NCBI GenBank assembly: GCA_037389465.1
Contig: JAZARR010000146.1
Span: 6,223,501 to 6,287,500 of the forward strand
Direction: 5' to 3'
DNA length: 64,000 nt
DNA from: Baylisascaris procyonis
Taxonomy: Eukaryota > Nematoda > Chromadorea > Rhabditida > Ascarididae
The notes beneath the pieces were generated by a model, which searched no databases, was not told the origin of the DNA, and worked only from the letters and a program-made list of their open reading frames with translations. Made by a program: the position numbers and the translations under genes. Every line of letters starts with the position of its first letter. Position 1 is the first letter of the stretch. Below, one piece after another: positions 13,449 through 26,130 of the stretch.

Positions 13449-15059
13449 CGCAGATCACTGAAACTTGTACTACGAAGTTTAATCGGTATAATATGCACTA
13501 TAGGTTTACTTCCATTTGTAAAAGTTAAATTGAGACCCTTCTGCAGCAAAATCACTTATAATCATTTAAAAGTGAGCAAAAAATCTGCATAGATTTCGCA
13601 ATAGCTCAACGTACAAATAGAAACAAGTTTATATTTAGAGAAGCAAAAATCGATACAATCTTATTGCTTCAAATAGTAATAAACCATCATTTGTGTTGTT
13701 TATTGGAGGTGATCTTTGATATATATGCAACCTTCGATATAAATCAGTAGTTTCCCGGTATGCTCGATAAAAACGTTTAGCCATGTCTTTTCATGTTGTA
13801 AGCGACGAATACAGAACGTTTTTTGGCTGCTGTTGACGAAACTGTAAGAAACTATTCAAGGTGGATTAATGGGCTTAGTGCACTTAGAATGAAGCAGATT
13901 TAGTAAAGATGGACGTTTATCTGTTTTGGATGTCTCTGAAGACCGAGTCTCAAAGTGTTTTGTTATGTGTCTTTTTTCCTTGTGGGAAAATAGTAATACA
14001 TAATGCTCAGTTATGTTACAATCATTGTATAAGTAATTAGTAAAGTTGTTAACTACACCTCCATCGTCATAAAAAATTCCATCTTTCATGTTATATGAAT
14101 CTAGAATGTTTTTCGTCGACATTATCAATGCGCCCACTCCATCTTTCAAAGTGTGGTTGAGTTGCTTCGATCTTTACGCTGTTGTCGCTCTTTCTTATTG
14201 AATGTCTATCCGCAAAGATTGTTGTCTTGTGAACGCTCACGTATACTCAAACGTTTTTGGTGTTTTTTTCACTTCGAAACATTGAATCAATATAAAATAA
14301 AATAAAATAAATTTGTCTTTACGCTCGCTGTTGTTTCTCTAATAATGTTATGCAATTCTATTCGACTATTTATTTTGTCTAATCTTTAGAGTTGATCATT
14401 GATATATTTCCCTTCGTTGACAATAATTGTTTGACTTTATTATTGTTGAGAGCTTTATGCCTTCTTTACTTCAGGAATAATTTACAAATATTGACTATTC
14501 TCAAAATTCATTTCTTCCTCTCTATCGTTTCGATAAGAATCTTAGCCATCAATCCGCAGCATTCATTTCTTTTGTTAATCTTTTTCTTTTCCATTACTGG
14601 CTAACGTTGCACATTTTTCACCATTGTTTCCATTTTCCATCAATTTTTCCCTCTATATGTGCATAACGTACCATACGTTATTGCATCTTTCTAGATATCG
14701 ATAACCCTGGGCTTTGTTATAAAATCAGTCAATATGCGATGCAGTTACAATTGCAATGCGATAATTATGAATTATGGTTTAATCTGAATTCTTTTTTTGC
14801 TGATGTGCATTAATTCCTCATCGTGTCTTGTTTGTATCCATCCTCTGATGTCTCTCAAATTTGCTCTAAATTCATTGGTTTGGTCGATGTTTGGTTATAC
14901 TCAAATTAGTACGATGGTGTGGTCTTTGATCAGCTTTTAACAATCAGGACATACAATACGAAGCAGATGATCTATAAAAAGGAGGGGGAGGAGGAGGAGG
15001 GATGCGAACAGTTTTTAAGGTGTAGCGGTTGACTCGTCAAGCGGTGTTACATTGCACAG

Positions 15060-15142
15060 TGCATCAACAAGCAAAGATCACAAAGCAATAGCAATATGGA
15101 GTAGTGTGTCGAATGTTGTTGTGAAACCGCTTCCAGGCAGAT
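15060..15142 (+). CDS. Candidate upstream exon of the acidic-protein gene
   Basis: Follows ATTGCACAG. The open frame reads ASTSKDHKAIAIW... and ends KPLPGR before a GTGTAA donor; GTAAAC two bases later is an alternative. About three quarters of codons begin with a purine, a coding-like bias. Phase out is 1, matching the phase-1 entry at 18211, so the join would read KPLPGR-L-AKRAFSADQ. No database support is available here. Confidence 0.35.
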
Positions 15143-18100
15143 GTGTAAACATTGATAAAATCTTTTGTTTCTTCGTTTTCCTCTCTCAAATGTGTACATT
15201 GTTATTTGCCTCTCTCTTACAGCACTATTCCCATAATGTATTTGCAAATGCAGCACTATTCCCATAATGTATTTGCAAATCGAAATCATACTTCTCACAT
15301 TTTGAAAGTTTCCCTTATCGCTACTGTAGGTTCATATTATTAAATTTCAATTCTATTGAATTGATTTCTGATTGCATTCCATATAGATGAACTTTATTTA
15401 TCGTTGTATAATTCATATTACTCTCACGCATATTGTGCAGTGTTTATGTGAATTACGAGTTATTTCTGCTGTGCAAAGTTTTGCAAGAATACGTATGTAT
15501 ATCTTATTGAATCTCATTAACGTATTTTACAATTTCTTTTGACGTTTTTTTTTTCTTTTATTTGCATCTGAACGCATCAAACTTCACAACTGTTAGTAAA
15601 AACTTGAAAGCGTTTTTTTTTGCGAGAGGAAATTAAATCTATTTTGGGAAAAACAAAGTTTTTGTGAGCAGTAATGGCTGTATGTGCATGACAACAACAA
15701 AGGAATAAGCAAGGCCGCCAAGCACTCAGTTAGTCATTCGGTTGAGGCAATGAGCTTGTTCACTATTCTATGCTATTATTCAGAAAAACAAACGTGCACA
15801 CATATTCGGATCGTTTTCTATGCAAATTTACCACTTCCAGTTGCAATTTATTCGACAACACAACCCGTTAAGAGGCATTGGAAAACGTTTCCTAATCGTC
15901 TTTGTGTAATTCGACGAACAAAAATAGGTATTTACACGATGAATGCATCAACTTTTTTTTAAATTCATTATTGTATTAGTATTTTTGCGATGTTTTCGCT
16001 TTGTGTTCATTGAAAGTGCATTGATGAATACAATTAAATATACCTACTCATCTCTTGCTACATTTTGTGGTCATGCTTTCGATCGTCGAAAGCGTTACTT
16101 TACTTTTACTTAGAATGAGTAATGTGTAAAAACCATTTTTGTTGCTGCAGTGAGTATAAATATGCATTTATTTATCATAAATAAGTATATAAATGCATAT
16201 ATGCGTTTATTTATTTATTTATTTCTCATATATAGATGTGGATTATTTATTCTTATACCGACAAGACTTCCATCATTTCTTATTCAGAAGTTTCCAGTTT
16301 ATGGATATCAAACTGATAGTAACACGTAGGTCTTTGAGGGAATTCTGAACATGAAACATTTTTTTTCTTTTTTTTTAAATATTGGTAGCTTAGTTATTTT
16401 AGCTTGATTGTAGTTAACATATTCTATGAGATGGCCACTATAATATCGTTGAGAAATATGTGGAGAATTTTTTAAGTAATTGAAATGCGATTTGACTCAA
16501 TGTGATCATTGATGAGTATTTTATAATTCAATTCTTTACGTTTGCAGTATTAACTTTCAGTGATAGTTGAAATTTGTTTTGCGGATTAAATGGAGTCGTC
16601 ATATTCACTGTACATTTATTGATTTTTAAAGCTTAATAAATTTAGAAATTACATCTTGGCAGTTTTCCTCTTGAAATTAGTAGAAAGGCTAGCCGAATCC
16701 CCAGCGGATTAGAGAAGGCTATCATTGAATAGGTTCTTTATAGCTGAGAATGCTAATGATTCGCAAGATGCAGTTGAATAATCATTACCGCATAATGAGA
16801 GTATATCACTGAATTAGTGAAACGGCGCTTTGTTTTAATTTAAATAAGAGCAATTATGCTGACTCTTAATATGGATTCGTTTTGAATTACTTTTATATTA
16901 CAATCACAGATTTATAGTATGAGTTGAACTAGAGGGTCGAAGGCAAACCCTTATCACCCTGCCCCTCTCCCCTCTCTACCTTCATCATAGAAGTGAAGGA
17001 AACATCGTAGGATCAATAACTCAACGCGACACGGAGATATTCTATAAGTATTACAGCAATACACCATAGTGTGTTACAACTATGCTATCTTATTTTGTGC
17101 TGTTGTTGCTTTACATTAAATCATTGTGCAAATACATCCTTTTCGGTAGAGGTAGTCCTGCCTCTTGAATAAAGGCTCTTCAAGCATTTATCAAATCTTA
17201 TGACCCTTGAGGTTTTAATTGAATTATAATGTACTCTAAATCCGTTCGATATGCATTGGGGCTTTTTCCTATCTTCCCGAGGTGAATCGCAAACGTCTTG
17301 CTTCAGGAAGTACATTCGTTTAATGAAATGGCAGTGACGAAAAAGATGTTTCGCGCTTTTGGTTCGACTTCTTCAGCGTTCAGCTCGCTTATGGAAATGT
17401 TTTTAATGGATTACGATTGCCTAGAGGAAGAGTTCCTTCTGTTCGTTGTCAGGCTTCTTGAAATGACATCTTTCGAGAGAAGCTCGCTTCTTGTTAGTCG
17501 CAATCCCCATAAGAAGTACATCGCAAAGATTTTATTACATTCCATAAAGTAGTGTGATTATAATCGAAAGCATATTTTCGAGCCGAGAAATGCAATCCTT
17601 GATGCCATTCTTGCAATGCGAAAGTTTTCGAAGAGTGCAGTAAAAGTGCAAAACTCTTCTTTCGAGATGTGCTGCTTGACTAGCTTTCAAGTTTTTGCAC
17701 TTTCGAGAACTGAAAATCGTTTATCTCTATCTTCGTTTATTAATAGCCGCTCTTCAAGATCGAGCTATTTTTAACTGAAAGGTGCAAAAATCTTGAAGGG
17801 TACAAATTTCGACGCTACTAAACTTCACACTTCTCATATGATCAATGTTTTCTTGGCTAAAATCATTGAACCATGAAAGCGGAAAATATATACTTTAGGA
17901 ATGAGAAAAAAAAACCTTTTAAGAATATCATATTATGCATATTAAACAAAGGAGGATTGACTTTCTATTCATAAAAAATTTCTAATAGAGGATAGAATTC
18001 TTAAAAATATCGTTTCGTTTTTTGCAGTGATAATCTACTAATGTGGCTATTTTCTTTGCAAAAATATTTGTAAGTCGATGCGAAGAATCAATGAGAAACG

Positions 18101-18210
18101 ACATGAAATATTAGCATCATTTAGATGTGTATAGATCATTGTGTAATGCTCAACGATACATTACATTTCAAAATATGCAGCAAAATGTTTGCAGTGATGT
18201 TGTTTTATAG
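15143..18210. other. Probably intronic; one ambiguous frame
   Basis: Holds the 31-base tandem duplication and an 84-codon plus frame at 17298-17552 (QEVHSFNEMAVTKKMFRAFG...) entered after GCTTCAG. That frame is not recognised and is opposed partly by a minus frame. Confidence 0.4.
15221..15280. repeat. 31-base tandem duplication
   Basis: The unit starting AGCACTATTCCCATAATGTA is present twice, at 15221 and 15252, identical over 29 bases of overlap. Confidence 0.95.
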
Positions 18211-18320
18211 TAGCAAAGAGGGCGTTTAGCGCAGATCAATTGCTCGGCAAACGCTCAGGTCTTGCGCTCAGCCTTAGCTCATTGCACTCGTCACACTCAA
18301 AGGAAACGAGACGCGAAGAG
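18211..18320 (+). CDS. Candidate upstream exon of the acidic-protein gene
   Basis: After a TTTTATAG acceptor only one frame stays open, for 36 full codons, ending at a good donor (GAAGAG|GTAGAA). It reads AKRAFSADQLLGKRSGLALS and then a Ser/His-rich stretch ending KETRREE. It enters at phase 1 and leaves at phase 0, which fits the phase-0 entry at 35486. GC content is clearly above the surrounding DNA. The 17 kb intron this implies is long, and there could be further exons or a different gene. Confidence 0.4.
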
Positions 18321-18888
18321 GTAGAAGGGTGAAGTGTTGAAGGGGTAGGTTGGCAGGCGATCATTGAACATTCAGACCTGAAATATACTTCATTCACCAA
18401 TTTAAACGATAAGAATTAAGCAGTGGGAAAAAAAAACAACAGTTTTGGGACTCAATTTAAAACGCGGAGTTTCCCGAATCGTTGCGAAAATTGGAATTTC
18501 AATTACTTCCAGTTGGATTTTTTCAGCAGATAATTTTTTTTTTTTTATTAAAAAACTCAGCCGGCTGTCAGCTATGTCGCTCATTTTCCTCAGTTATTTT
18601 ATGGTGTGTACTCTATTCGTTAATAGACGTGCAATTCGTTAATGTGCACAATGTGATGAAGACAGAAGCATTAATTTGCAACGAAACGCATTCTTTTCCA
18701 CAAATATTTTTATGTTTTTTTTTTCCTTTTCATGCATGCTTCTTATCTAGCTTCGTTTTTTTCGGAATTTCTCTCACAACTTTTTAGCAAAACTGTTTTA
18801 GTGATTGGTCATCATTTGAAGTAATTTTTAATTAATGAATATATTCAATTTTAGCAAAAATTCTTAGTTTAATTTATGAAGTTCCTCT

Positions 18889-18936
18889 CAATTTTTTTTT
18901 TTGGGGGGGGGGGAGAAGGAGAGAAGGGGGAGAAAT
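18889..18936. repeat. T-run followed by G11 and purine tract
   Basis: TTTTTTTTTTTT, then 11 G, then GAAGGAGAGAAGGGGGAG. Confidence 0.9.
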
Positions 18937-19927
18937 ATAATTTGTTTTCCCCCAATAATAAACATCGTTAGGCTAAATGCGATCTGAATCATATCGATAT
19001 TTCTTATTCAACGATTCTATAAGGCGATTGCTTCTTTCATTTCTTTTATATTTTTTCGATTCTTAAAAGGATCATCATTGCATTGTTCATCGAGCACTCA
19101 TAATAGTAAATCTTCATCTTTGAAAATATTTAACGTATTTCGATGATTTAATATATTCACTATTAGAATACCCATCAGATATCTTATCACTCGAATATAG
19201 CAACACAAAAAAAAAAAAAAAAAAACTTAAACAATATTATCTCAGTGAAATGGATTCACAATGGTTTTCTTCCGTTTACCTTCAACGCAATCTTTTATCT
19301 ATTTTGACGTGAAATAGAACGAAAGAAATCGTTCTCTCATTTCCTTTTTTATCATTATTCTCATATTTTATGCTTCCGTTTTTTATTTTTCAACAATAGT
19401 ATATCGTTGAATGCTGTGACGCTTTATGATAACATCCTAAATTTGTTCATTGAGTTGTTGTTTGTTTTTGTTTTTTGTTTTTTTCCCTATATAAAAGCAT
19501 TTTGATGCGTCACGCAAGGAATGGATATTTTCTTAAACTCTCATGGATTATATATGTTCCACATGTTAAATCGCTTATTTTATTGCCATCTGATAGTGTT
19601 TAATGCTATCCAGATGTTGTCTTTTTATCGTAACTGTCAATATTGTGGTCATGATTGAAGCTGAGAGGAGATGAAATATTTTAAAAGGGAGAAAGTGGTT
19701 GCATTTTTTTTAGCTTCTCGTTGCAAGTTTTACCGAAGAAGCCAACGCTCGAGCAATGTTTCGATAAAATTTTCCTCACATGCAACGACCAAATATTTTG
19801 TAGCTGTCCTGTTGTTTCGAGGGGAGGATCCGTTTTCCCATTTACTTGGCTGCATACGTTAGAGTAATGGAAAATGAGTGGAATTTGACAGAGATATGAT
19901 CGTCATAAGGGGCTGTGATAATGTTAG

Positions 19928-20091
19928 CATCGGATTGTGGGTCCGTTTGTATTGAAAGTGTGCAAGCCATACTTTGTTCTAAGGCTTACGACGGGCTCGG
20001 TAACGTTGAGAAGATGAGCAAACGTTTGCATTTCGCCATGCGTATATTCGATATAAGTGGAGCTGACGAGGAGACGCAAATTCGGTGCTGA
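19928..20091 (+). CDS. Candidate exon, unrecognised
   Basis: After GATAATGTTAG the frame from 19930 runs 53 codons to TGA. It reads SDCGSVCIESVQAILCSKAY, then a stretch with amphipathic helix character (NVEKMSKRLHFAMRIFDI) and GADEETQIRC. About 62 percent of codons start with a purine, which favours this frame over the complementary minus frame. A possible donor (TTCG|GTGCTG at 20085) would let it continue. No homologue recognised; the minus-strand frame 19924-20199, which starts in a (GT)n run, is the competing reading. Confidence 0.3.
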
Positions 20092-20166
20092 AGGCTTAGC
20101 ACGCCGTAGCGATCGATGGCCGTTGCGATGCGCAAACAAAATTCGGCTCACGACGACCATCAACAG

Positions 20167-20204
20167 TATCAACACGCACACACACACATACACACACACA
20201 AACG
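20167..20204. repeat. (CA)n microsatellite
   Basis: CACACA runs broken by TA and AA. On the minus strand it encodes the artefactual VCVCV start of a 91-codon frame. Confidence 0.85.
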
Positions 20205-21224
20205 CACATCACTTCGGAGGTTTTGTTGATTGCTGAGCCACAAGGAGGCGGGCTGTAGATGTATATGCAGGCAATTCTTTTATATACAACAGTTTCGAAT
20301 GTTTTTTCTCTTCCTTCTATTCTTTTATCACTGAGATGCGAAAATGTCATTCAACGCATCTATTAATATAGCTAAGTGAGAGGAAGAAAAGAAGTTCAGT
20401 GTCTTAGATAGGAAATTCGGCTGCATTATTAATATGTGCAAGAATAACGAAGCTTATTGGTGCATTATCATCGAGGAATGTAACCAGAACGGTGACCGTT
20501 TCGTCTTATTATCTCGATTATGTTAGTGCAAAAATAACATTCGACGAATACGTTCCATTGTTTGCGAAGTTATTGTTTTAAGCTATAGATAATAATTTTA
20601 TTATATGCTTAAAATGGAATTAATTTTCATATATAATCGGTAAAATAAGATTTCATTTAGTAGTATAGTGCTACTACTTACCGTAATTGAATTGAAATTT
20701 ATCGTATTATTTGTGACTTTATAGAGTGATTGAGTGTTGCCTCGTTGAGCAAACAACGTCTTGTCGATAAACTATAAGAGAGCCAGCCGCCTATCGAGCA
20801 TTTATTGTTGCATGCCGAGTGCTTCGTCTATTTCAAAATTCACACTTCGTTCGATCACGCTTAATACCCCCACACCCCTCTCCCAACTTGCTTGTCCCTA
20901 GTTCCCTTCATCTTTGTTATTTATCTTTATTAGTCCGTCCGCTTACAGCATTTTTACTTCGTGCTACACTATTCCTATCTGTGCAGAGAGTCGTTTGAAT
21001 TTTTTTTTTTTTTTTTTTTTAATAGATTTGTTATTGATTCTGTGAGTTGTGCACTAAACGGAAAAAAAATTTAGATTTCCACTATGCATTGAGTTGCAGA
21101 AAATTAGACTGCGATATGCTTGAAAAACTGATAGTTCTTTTTATTGCTAATGTAAAAAAAAAAAAATCTCTACGTTAATGAGCTCTCCTGGAAATCATTA
21201 AAAATTTTGCTTTTATTAAATTTT

Positions 21225-21266
21225 TTAATTAAATTAAATTAAATTAAATTAAATTAAAAATTAAAA
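21225..21266. repeat. (TTAAA)n pentanucleotide repeat
   Basis: About seven TTAAA/AAATT units. Confidence 0.9.
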
Positions 21267-22066
21267 TTTTTTTGCCTTCAGAATTTTGAATTTTTTTAGC
21301 GGTTTGACAATATTTTATTGCGATGATAAAAATTGTTATGTAATTCTCAAATCTCGGAGATTTTCAAAAACGCATCCGAAATTATTTGATTTATTTTGTT
21401 GCATTTTTTTTTTTCATATTTTCCAGTTAAAAATATGTTTTTCTCGACGTTGCTTATACAATTATCAAAATTATTAGTCAGCAATGTCTGAGGTAAAAAA
21501 AAATAATGATAATTTGTTATGTTATCGAAGGCTTAAAACATGGTCATTTTTGTATATTATTTGTTGTTATCTATAAAAAAACGAAAGAGAAATATCGCAT
21601 TTCTTATTCATGTATGTTTGTATCAGAGGAGGCAGTAGAAGAAGCGATTTGAAAACAAATCACTAAAAATATGGCTTCATTTCAGGAAATGTTTTTATTT
21701 CAGCTTATAGCAGTTCCTTTCATTCGAATTCGCTCTTATTTAATCGTATGTCTCGTGCTGTGCAGTTAATGCGTTTAATTTGAGGGATATGCTGCAGCTA
21801 CAGTAACTCGAAGCAAACGTGAACTCAAAAGGCTATATTATTGCGACTCAAAATGTGAATATCGTATAACAATTTTAACTATATAATTTATTTCCAAAAT
21901 TAATGAGGCAATTCAATAATGTTGAGTATAGAACTTTGCTTCGTTATTTCGTTATTCGTTACATGGGATGTAGTGCTCCTGAGTCAGGAATGTGTCCAAC
22001 TTAATCCCTATGCTTTGATGCGCTGTCCCCATCGTTGTATAGATGGTAGGGTTAGATACTGATGAG

Positions 22067-22248
22067 TGAAAAAGGGAAACGAATTGAAGAGCATAACATC
22101 AAGCGTAAAACCATCACCTGAACAGCAAGGTCCGAGAAGCGGCATCGGCAGTAATGAGGCGCATCTGATTCGGGACGCTCGAAGTGGTTTCGCGAGCGCG
22201 CTGCTTTTGAAGTGGCTATACATTATGTTTACGCTAACGCTGCGCTAG
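22067..22248 (+). CDS. Candidate exon, unrecognised
   Basis: A GC-rich patch with a 59-codon plus frame (KKGNELKSITSSVKPSPEQQ, then GPRSGIGSNEAHLIRDARSG and a hydrophobic end) to TAG at 22246. Purine-first codons are about 63 percent. In-frame TGA TGA lies immediately upstream, so it must start by splicing (GATGAG| is a poor acceptor) or not at all. A possible donor after GACGCTCGAAGTG would remove the hydrophobic end. Confidence 0.22.
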
Positions 22249-22441
22249 TGTCCACTGCTTGCACGGAGTCAAACTTCGGCGCCATCCTAGTGGTGGCTAT
22301 CTCTATGCTCTATCTCTACCTTACCACAACATCTTCGACTCCGATGTCCTCATATTCATCATTCCTTCTTTTCTATATAAAGCAATATCTTGCGGTATAA
22401 TTCAGTCTTCCCTTCTCATTTAATTTTGAAGGATTTCCTCC

Positions 22442-22464
22442 AAAAAAAAAAAAAAAAAAAAAAA
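22442..22464. repeat. A23 homopolymer
   Basis: One of many long A or T runs; others lie at 19207-19225 (A), 21001-21020 (T) and 22715-22739 (T). Confidence 0.95.
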
Positions 22465-23396
22465 TTGCTCTTTTCTATTTTTCTAAATTCTTCTCTATTT
22501 TGCAAAGAATTGAGTTTTTCGCAGATGATTTTCTTCTCTTTTTACATGAATAGACGAGAAGTTTGTAAAATTATATTAGAATGAATTCTTTTCATCTCAA
22601 CTCTTAGAAAGTTTCATTGAGGTGACCTTTTTCTCTTATGTTTTCTACTTTCTATGCACAGTTATGAGCATATGATTTTGGTTGGCTTCATCTCATTACG
22701 AATCATCGATGGAATTTTTTTTTTTTTTTTTTTTTTTTTGAATAAATTCGAGATGTCATATAGAGAGCGCAATGCGTTTCCAATTGTGGGGCGCATTTCA
22801 CATCGCAAGCTCAGCTGTTGCAATCGATAACTCTCTGCATTGGATTATTGATCGTGAAATATATCTATGGAATAATAGTGTATATAATATGTATGTCATG
22901 AACTACTAAGATGGCGTTCAAATCCTCTTATTTTCAATGAAGTCAATTGTTGCTTTACTGCATTCTCTCAAATGCATTTTTTTTCGATCGAATTACCACA
23001 GATCGAGCTTAGTTGTCGTTGTTGAATTTGTATAATTTTTTGCTTCAAAAATGCTTATTTATGACATTTGTAGAATTAATATACGAAAACTGCATTTTCT
23101 TGAAACCGTTTTTTCTTTTTTATATTCGTAGTTTCTTTTCATTAAATAACATTTAGAATTTGCATTCGATTATGTGCACACTAATAATTTACTGCTGTGA
23201 ATTCAGGTTTGCACGATTGTATGAGTAGCCAAGGTGTGACTGTAATCTATTCCCTGGTTGAGTTTTTGATGGTTTGTTTTCGTGCTTCACCTGTGCCATC
23301 TTTTATGCTGAGACTAATATGTAGGTACCGGTTAGCTTATGAGGCGAATAGGAACGTGTGATTAGCACACAGTGTGCAATTATTTTTGCCAATTAG

Positions 23397-23539
23397 AATT
23401 GATGGCGCTTGTGTTGAATGTCCACTGAATTGCGACACCGAGAATGTTCGTCGTGACGGGCGCTTAGCATGCGGTCGGAATAAATCGCAGCCCATCTGCG
23501 CGTTTGTGCTTCTCCCAGTCCATCCTTTCATTTCGACAC
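23397..23539 (+). CDS. Candidate cysteine-rich exon
   Basis: The acceptor TTTTTGCCAATTAG opens a frame reading IDGACVECPLNCDTENVRRD and then GRLACGRNKSQPIC, ending at a possible donor CACAC|GTAAAT-like site (23540). Five cysteines in about 30 residues suggest an extracellular disulphide-rich module, but the spacing does not match a family I can name. A minus-strand ATG frame (23531-23337) covers the same bases, so strand is uncertain. Confidence 0.25.
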
Positions 23540-24000
23540 GTAAATACGAAGCTATAGGATAAAACCATATCGATACCGTTTGCTAAGCCCTATTATAGTA
23601 ATGCCGTCGTACTGTTCTTGTACTGTATCACAGTACACTGCAGTATTGTGTCATTGTTTAGAAACTGAAAGTGCAGAACAAGTTCAGTGTGATGGGACTT
23701 TTTTCGAGGGTGGGAGATTGCGAATACAGTAAGTGCAAAGTACAAAAATTGTTTAAATGTAAGTATAAAAAGTTGTTGATTGAGGATTTGCACACATGTT
23801 TCGTGTCGTATGTTTCGAAGTATAAATAATAGAGCTATAGACAAATACAACAAGTACTTATCTATGGCTCTTTTACCTATATTTTGTGCAGCCGTTGAAA
23901 AATTTGCTATATTTCGACTTGCTATGTTCGCCTCGAATGCGTCAACTCGCTTCATTTACCCAAAAATTGGAGAAAAAAAAATCGAGTTTGAGCTCGATCT

Positions 24001-24016
24001 TTCTCTCTCTCTCTCT

Positions 24017-24057
<41 letters not shown>
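24001..24057. repeat. (CT)n microsatellite
   Basis: CT dinucleotides with one GTGT interruption at about 24017. Confidence 0.95.
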
Positions 24058-24059
<2 letters not shown>

Positions 24060-26106
24060 GTTCTTTCCCTCTCCGTTCTTCTTTTCATCAATATTCTTTC
24101 AGTATTTAAAAAATCATTTGGCTTTTTTTGAGCAGAGATGTGCACTTATTACTTACAGGTGCTTTTTATGTTGGATTATTTGTTCTTCGAAATGTGGGAC
24201 ATTCAAAAGATAACGATGAAATGTTTAGCTATAAACGAGTAGGTCATAATGTAGGTCTTTGTAATTGAGCTTCCTCATGGCTCTATTATGCTAGTTGCCG
24301 TTCATTTCTGACGGATAGATCCGACAAGAAAAGGCATTAGACAGGTCAAAACGAGATATATTGCAGTATAATGTATTTTTCCAGTAAAATGCACAGTATA
24401 ATAGGCGTACAGTTCGATCGCATATTATCTATGAAAACATTACTGAAACTAGCAAGATGGCTAGTGTGATACAATTATAACTCGGTTATTGACGAGTTAC
24501 AGTGATTGACAAAAGGGTTTAGAAATATATGCGCGCTTAATTGAAGTGAATAACAAACAAGAAAGCAAAGCGTTGAATAGAGGAAGCATCGATGGGCAAG
24601 AATTCTGAAAAAATGACCTGAGCTGATGAGTTTTACTGCTTATGCATAAATGTTTTTTTTTTTCATCTTTCACTTTTAAATTGATACTTTTCTTTTTACT
24701 CTTTTTTTTTTATTTCTAGAAGTCATTGCAAATGTATGTGAGGTGGAATTTTACTGGTTGTAGTAAATTAGGATTTTGATGGCCACCGTAAATATTTGAT
24801 ACAATTTCAATTACCGCTGCCTAAAGCTTCGATACTTGAATTGGCAATATTTCACTTGCGAAAATGTAATTCATTTGCGCAAATATAGAAAATACAAGAG
24901 TTCAAGAAAAAAAACCTCTTCGATTATGAAAAACGAAAGATTGACTGACTAGGTTTGTTAAGGTGTTATCCAATTTTTCGCTGGAAATCAATAAGTTTTG
25001 TCATCAACATGCTATGAGAAGGGTCATATCACATAGCTGCTTGTTTACACTTTAAGATTGATGATTTTGAGTAACAAAAGGCAAGATGATTGAGGTCCAA
25101 TACGAAATGAGGTTTTATTTGTTTTATTTTACTTGTGAGCGTCACATTCCAAAATAAGGGAAGTGATCACAATTATAGGCCAGTTTAATTTTCCTCGTCC
25201 CTATATTGCAAGGTTTTAGAGATGAAGCTTGCTGTTCGAATGGCGGCTAAAAGTGCAATCACCTCACTCCCACGAGGCTTTCCGTAATGAAATATTTCAA
25301 GTACTGCTTTAGCGCAAGAATAGTATTGCATTTCTTTTTTCTTCTCAGGAGAGATACAGTAAGTTTTGAAAAAAAATGAACCATTGTGCAGATGTGCTTT
25401 GAGAACATTCCATAAATACAGTATCTCGTTGCATCAGTTTTGGAGAAACAATCGAAATATAATTCAGCGATAATTTTTGTGGGTGGCTGGTGCAGATACA
25501 CTATACAGGTACAGTGTAGGATTGGACAAATACGGTATTTTCATGCAGCCGTAGTATAGAGCTAATGCAAGTTCAGTATTCTGTGGATTTTTTCGTCAAG
25601 GTATGGATACGTTATTGTATATAAACTTGCGGAACAATGACGTTACTACATTGTTTGAATGCGAACGTTGCAATAGTGGCATTCGAATTTCCCATGGCAC
25701 TTCAATATGTAATGCTTTTAACGAACTTTTTATTGTGCATTCTTATCAGCTTTTATGTGAGTTTTCACATGTTCACCAATTCTGCAACATTCCCCTCATA
25801 GCCATTCTGTCAGATTGCATTTTCGATGCGTTGTGATGAAGATGAATGGCGTTCACTTCCGGATTTGTAACCTTAATATAAACTTATGTAGCTTACTTCA
25901 TTCAAATATCTTATTGTGGTTGCTATTTTAGCTTTAATTCATGCTTTATTTCTAGTTCATTCCTCATAGCGTTAATTTAGCGATCGATTGCTGCTTTAAA
26001 AGATATTTCCATCAAACATTATATTTGCTGAGTCTGGTAAATAGTAAAACTCGAACAAATCTGATTTGAGTTTTTTTTTTTTTGTTAGAAATGTTTAATT
26101 ATATCA

Positions 26107-26130
26107 TGAGGAGAGAGAGAGAGAGAGAGG
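26107..26130. repeat. (GA)n microsatellite
   Basis: Short, nearly perfect GA run. Confidence 0.9.

Larger units (their letters stand above)
10894..15059. other. Non-coding or intronic; simple repeats
   Basis: A C-rich stretch at about 11080-11160, a TTTG run, a 16-G tract, a (TA)n run and T-rich frames (13185-13592) that I do not accept as coding. A 44-codon plus frame at about 10925-11064 is open in a GC-richer patch but has no clear splice sites. Confidence 0.45.

Noticed and set aside
13185..13592. 135-codon plus frame
   Set aside because: TTG start in T-rich sequence, no splice borders that make sense, and it includes part of a dispersed repeat.
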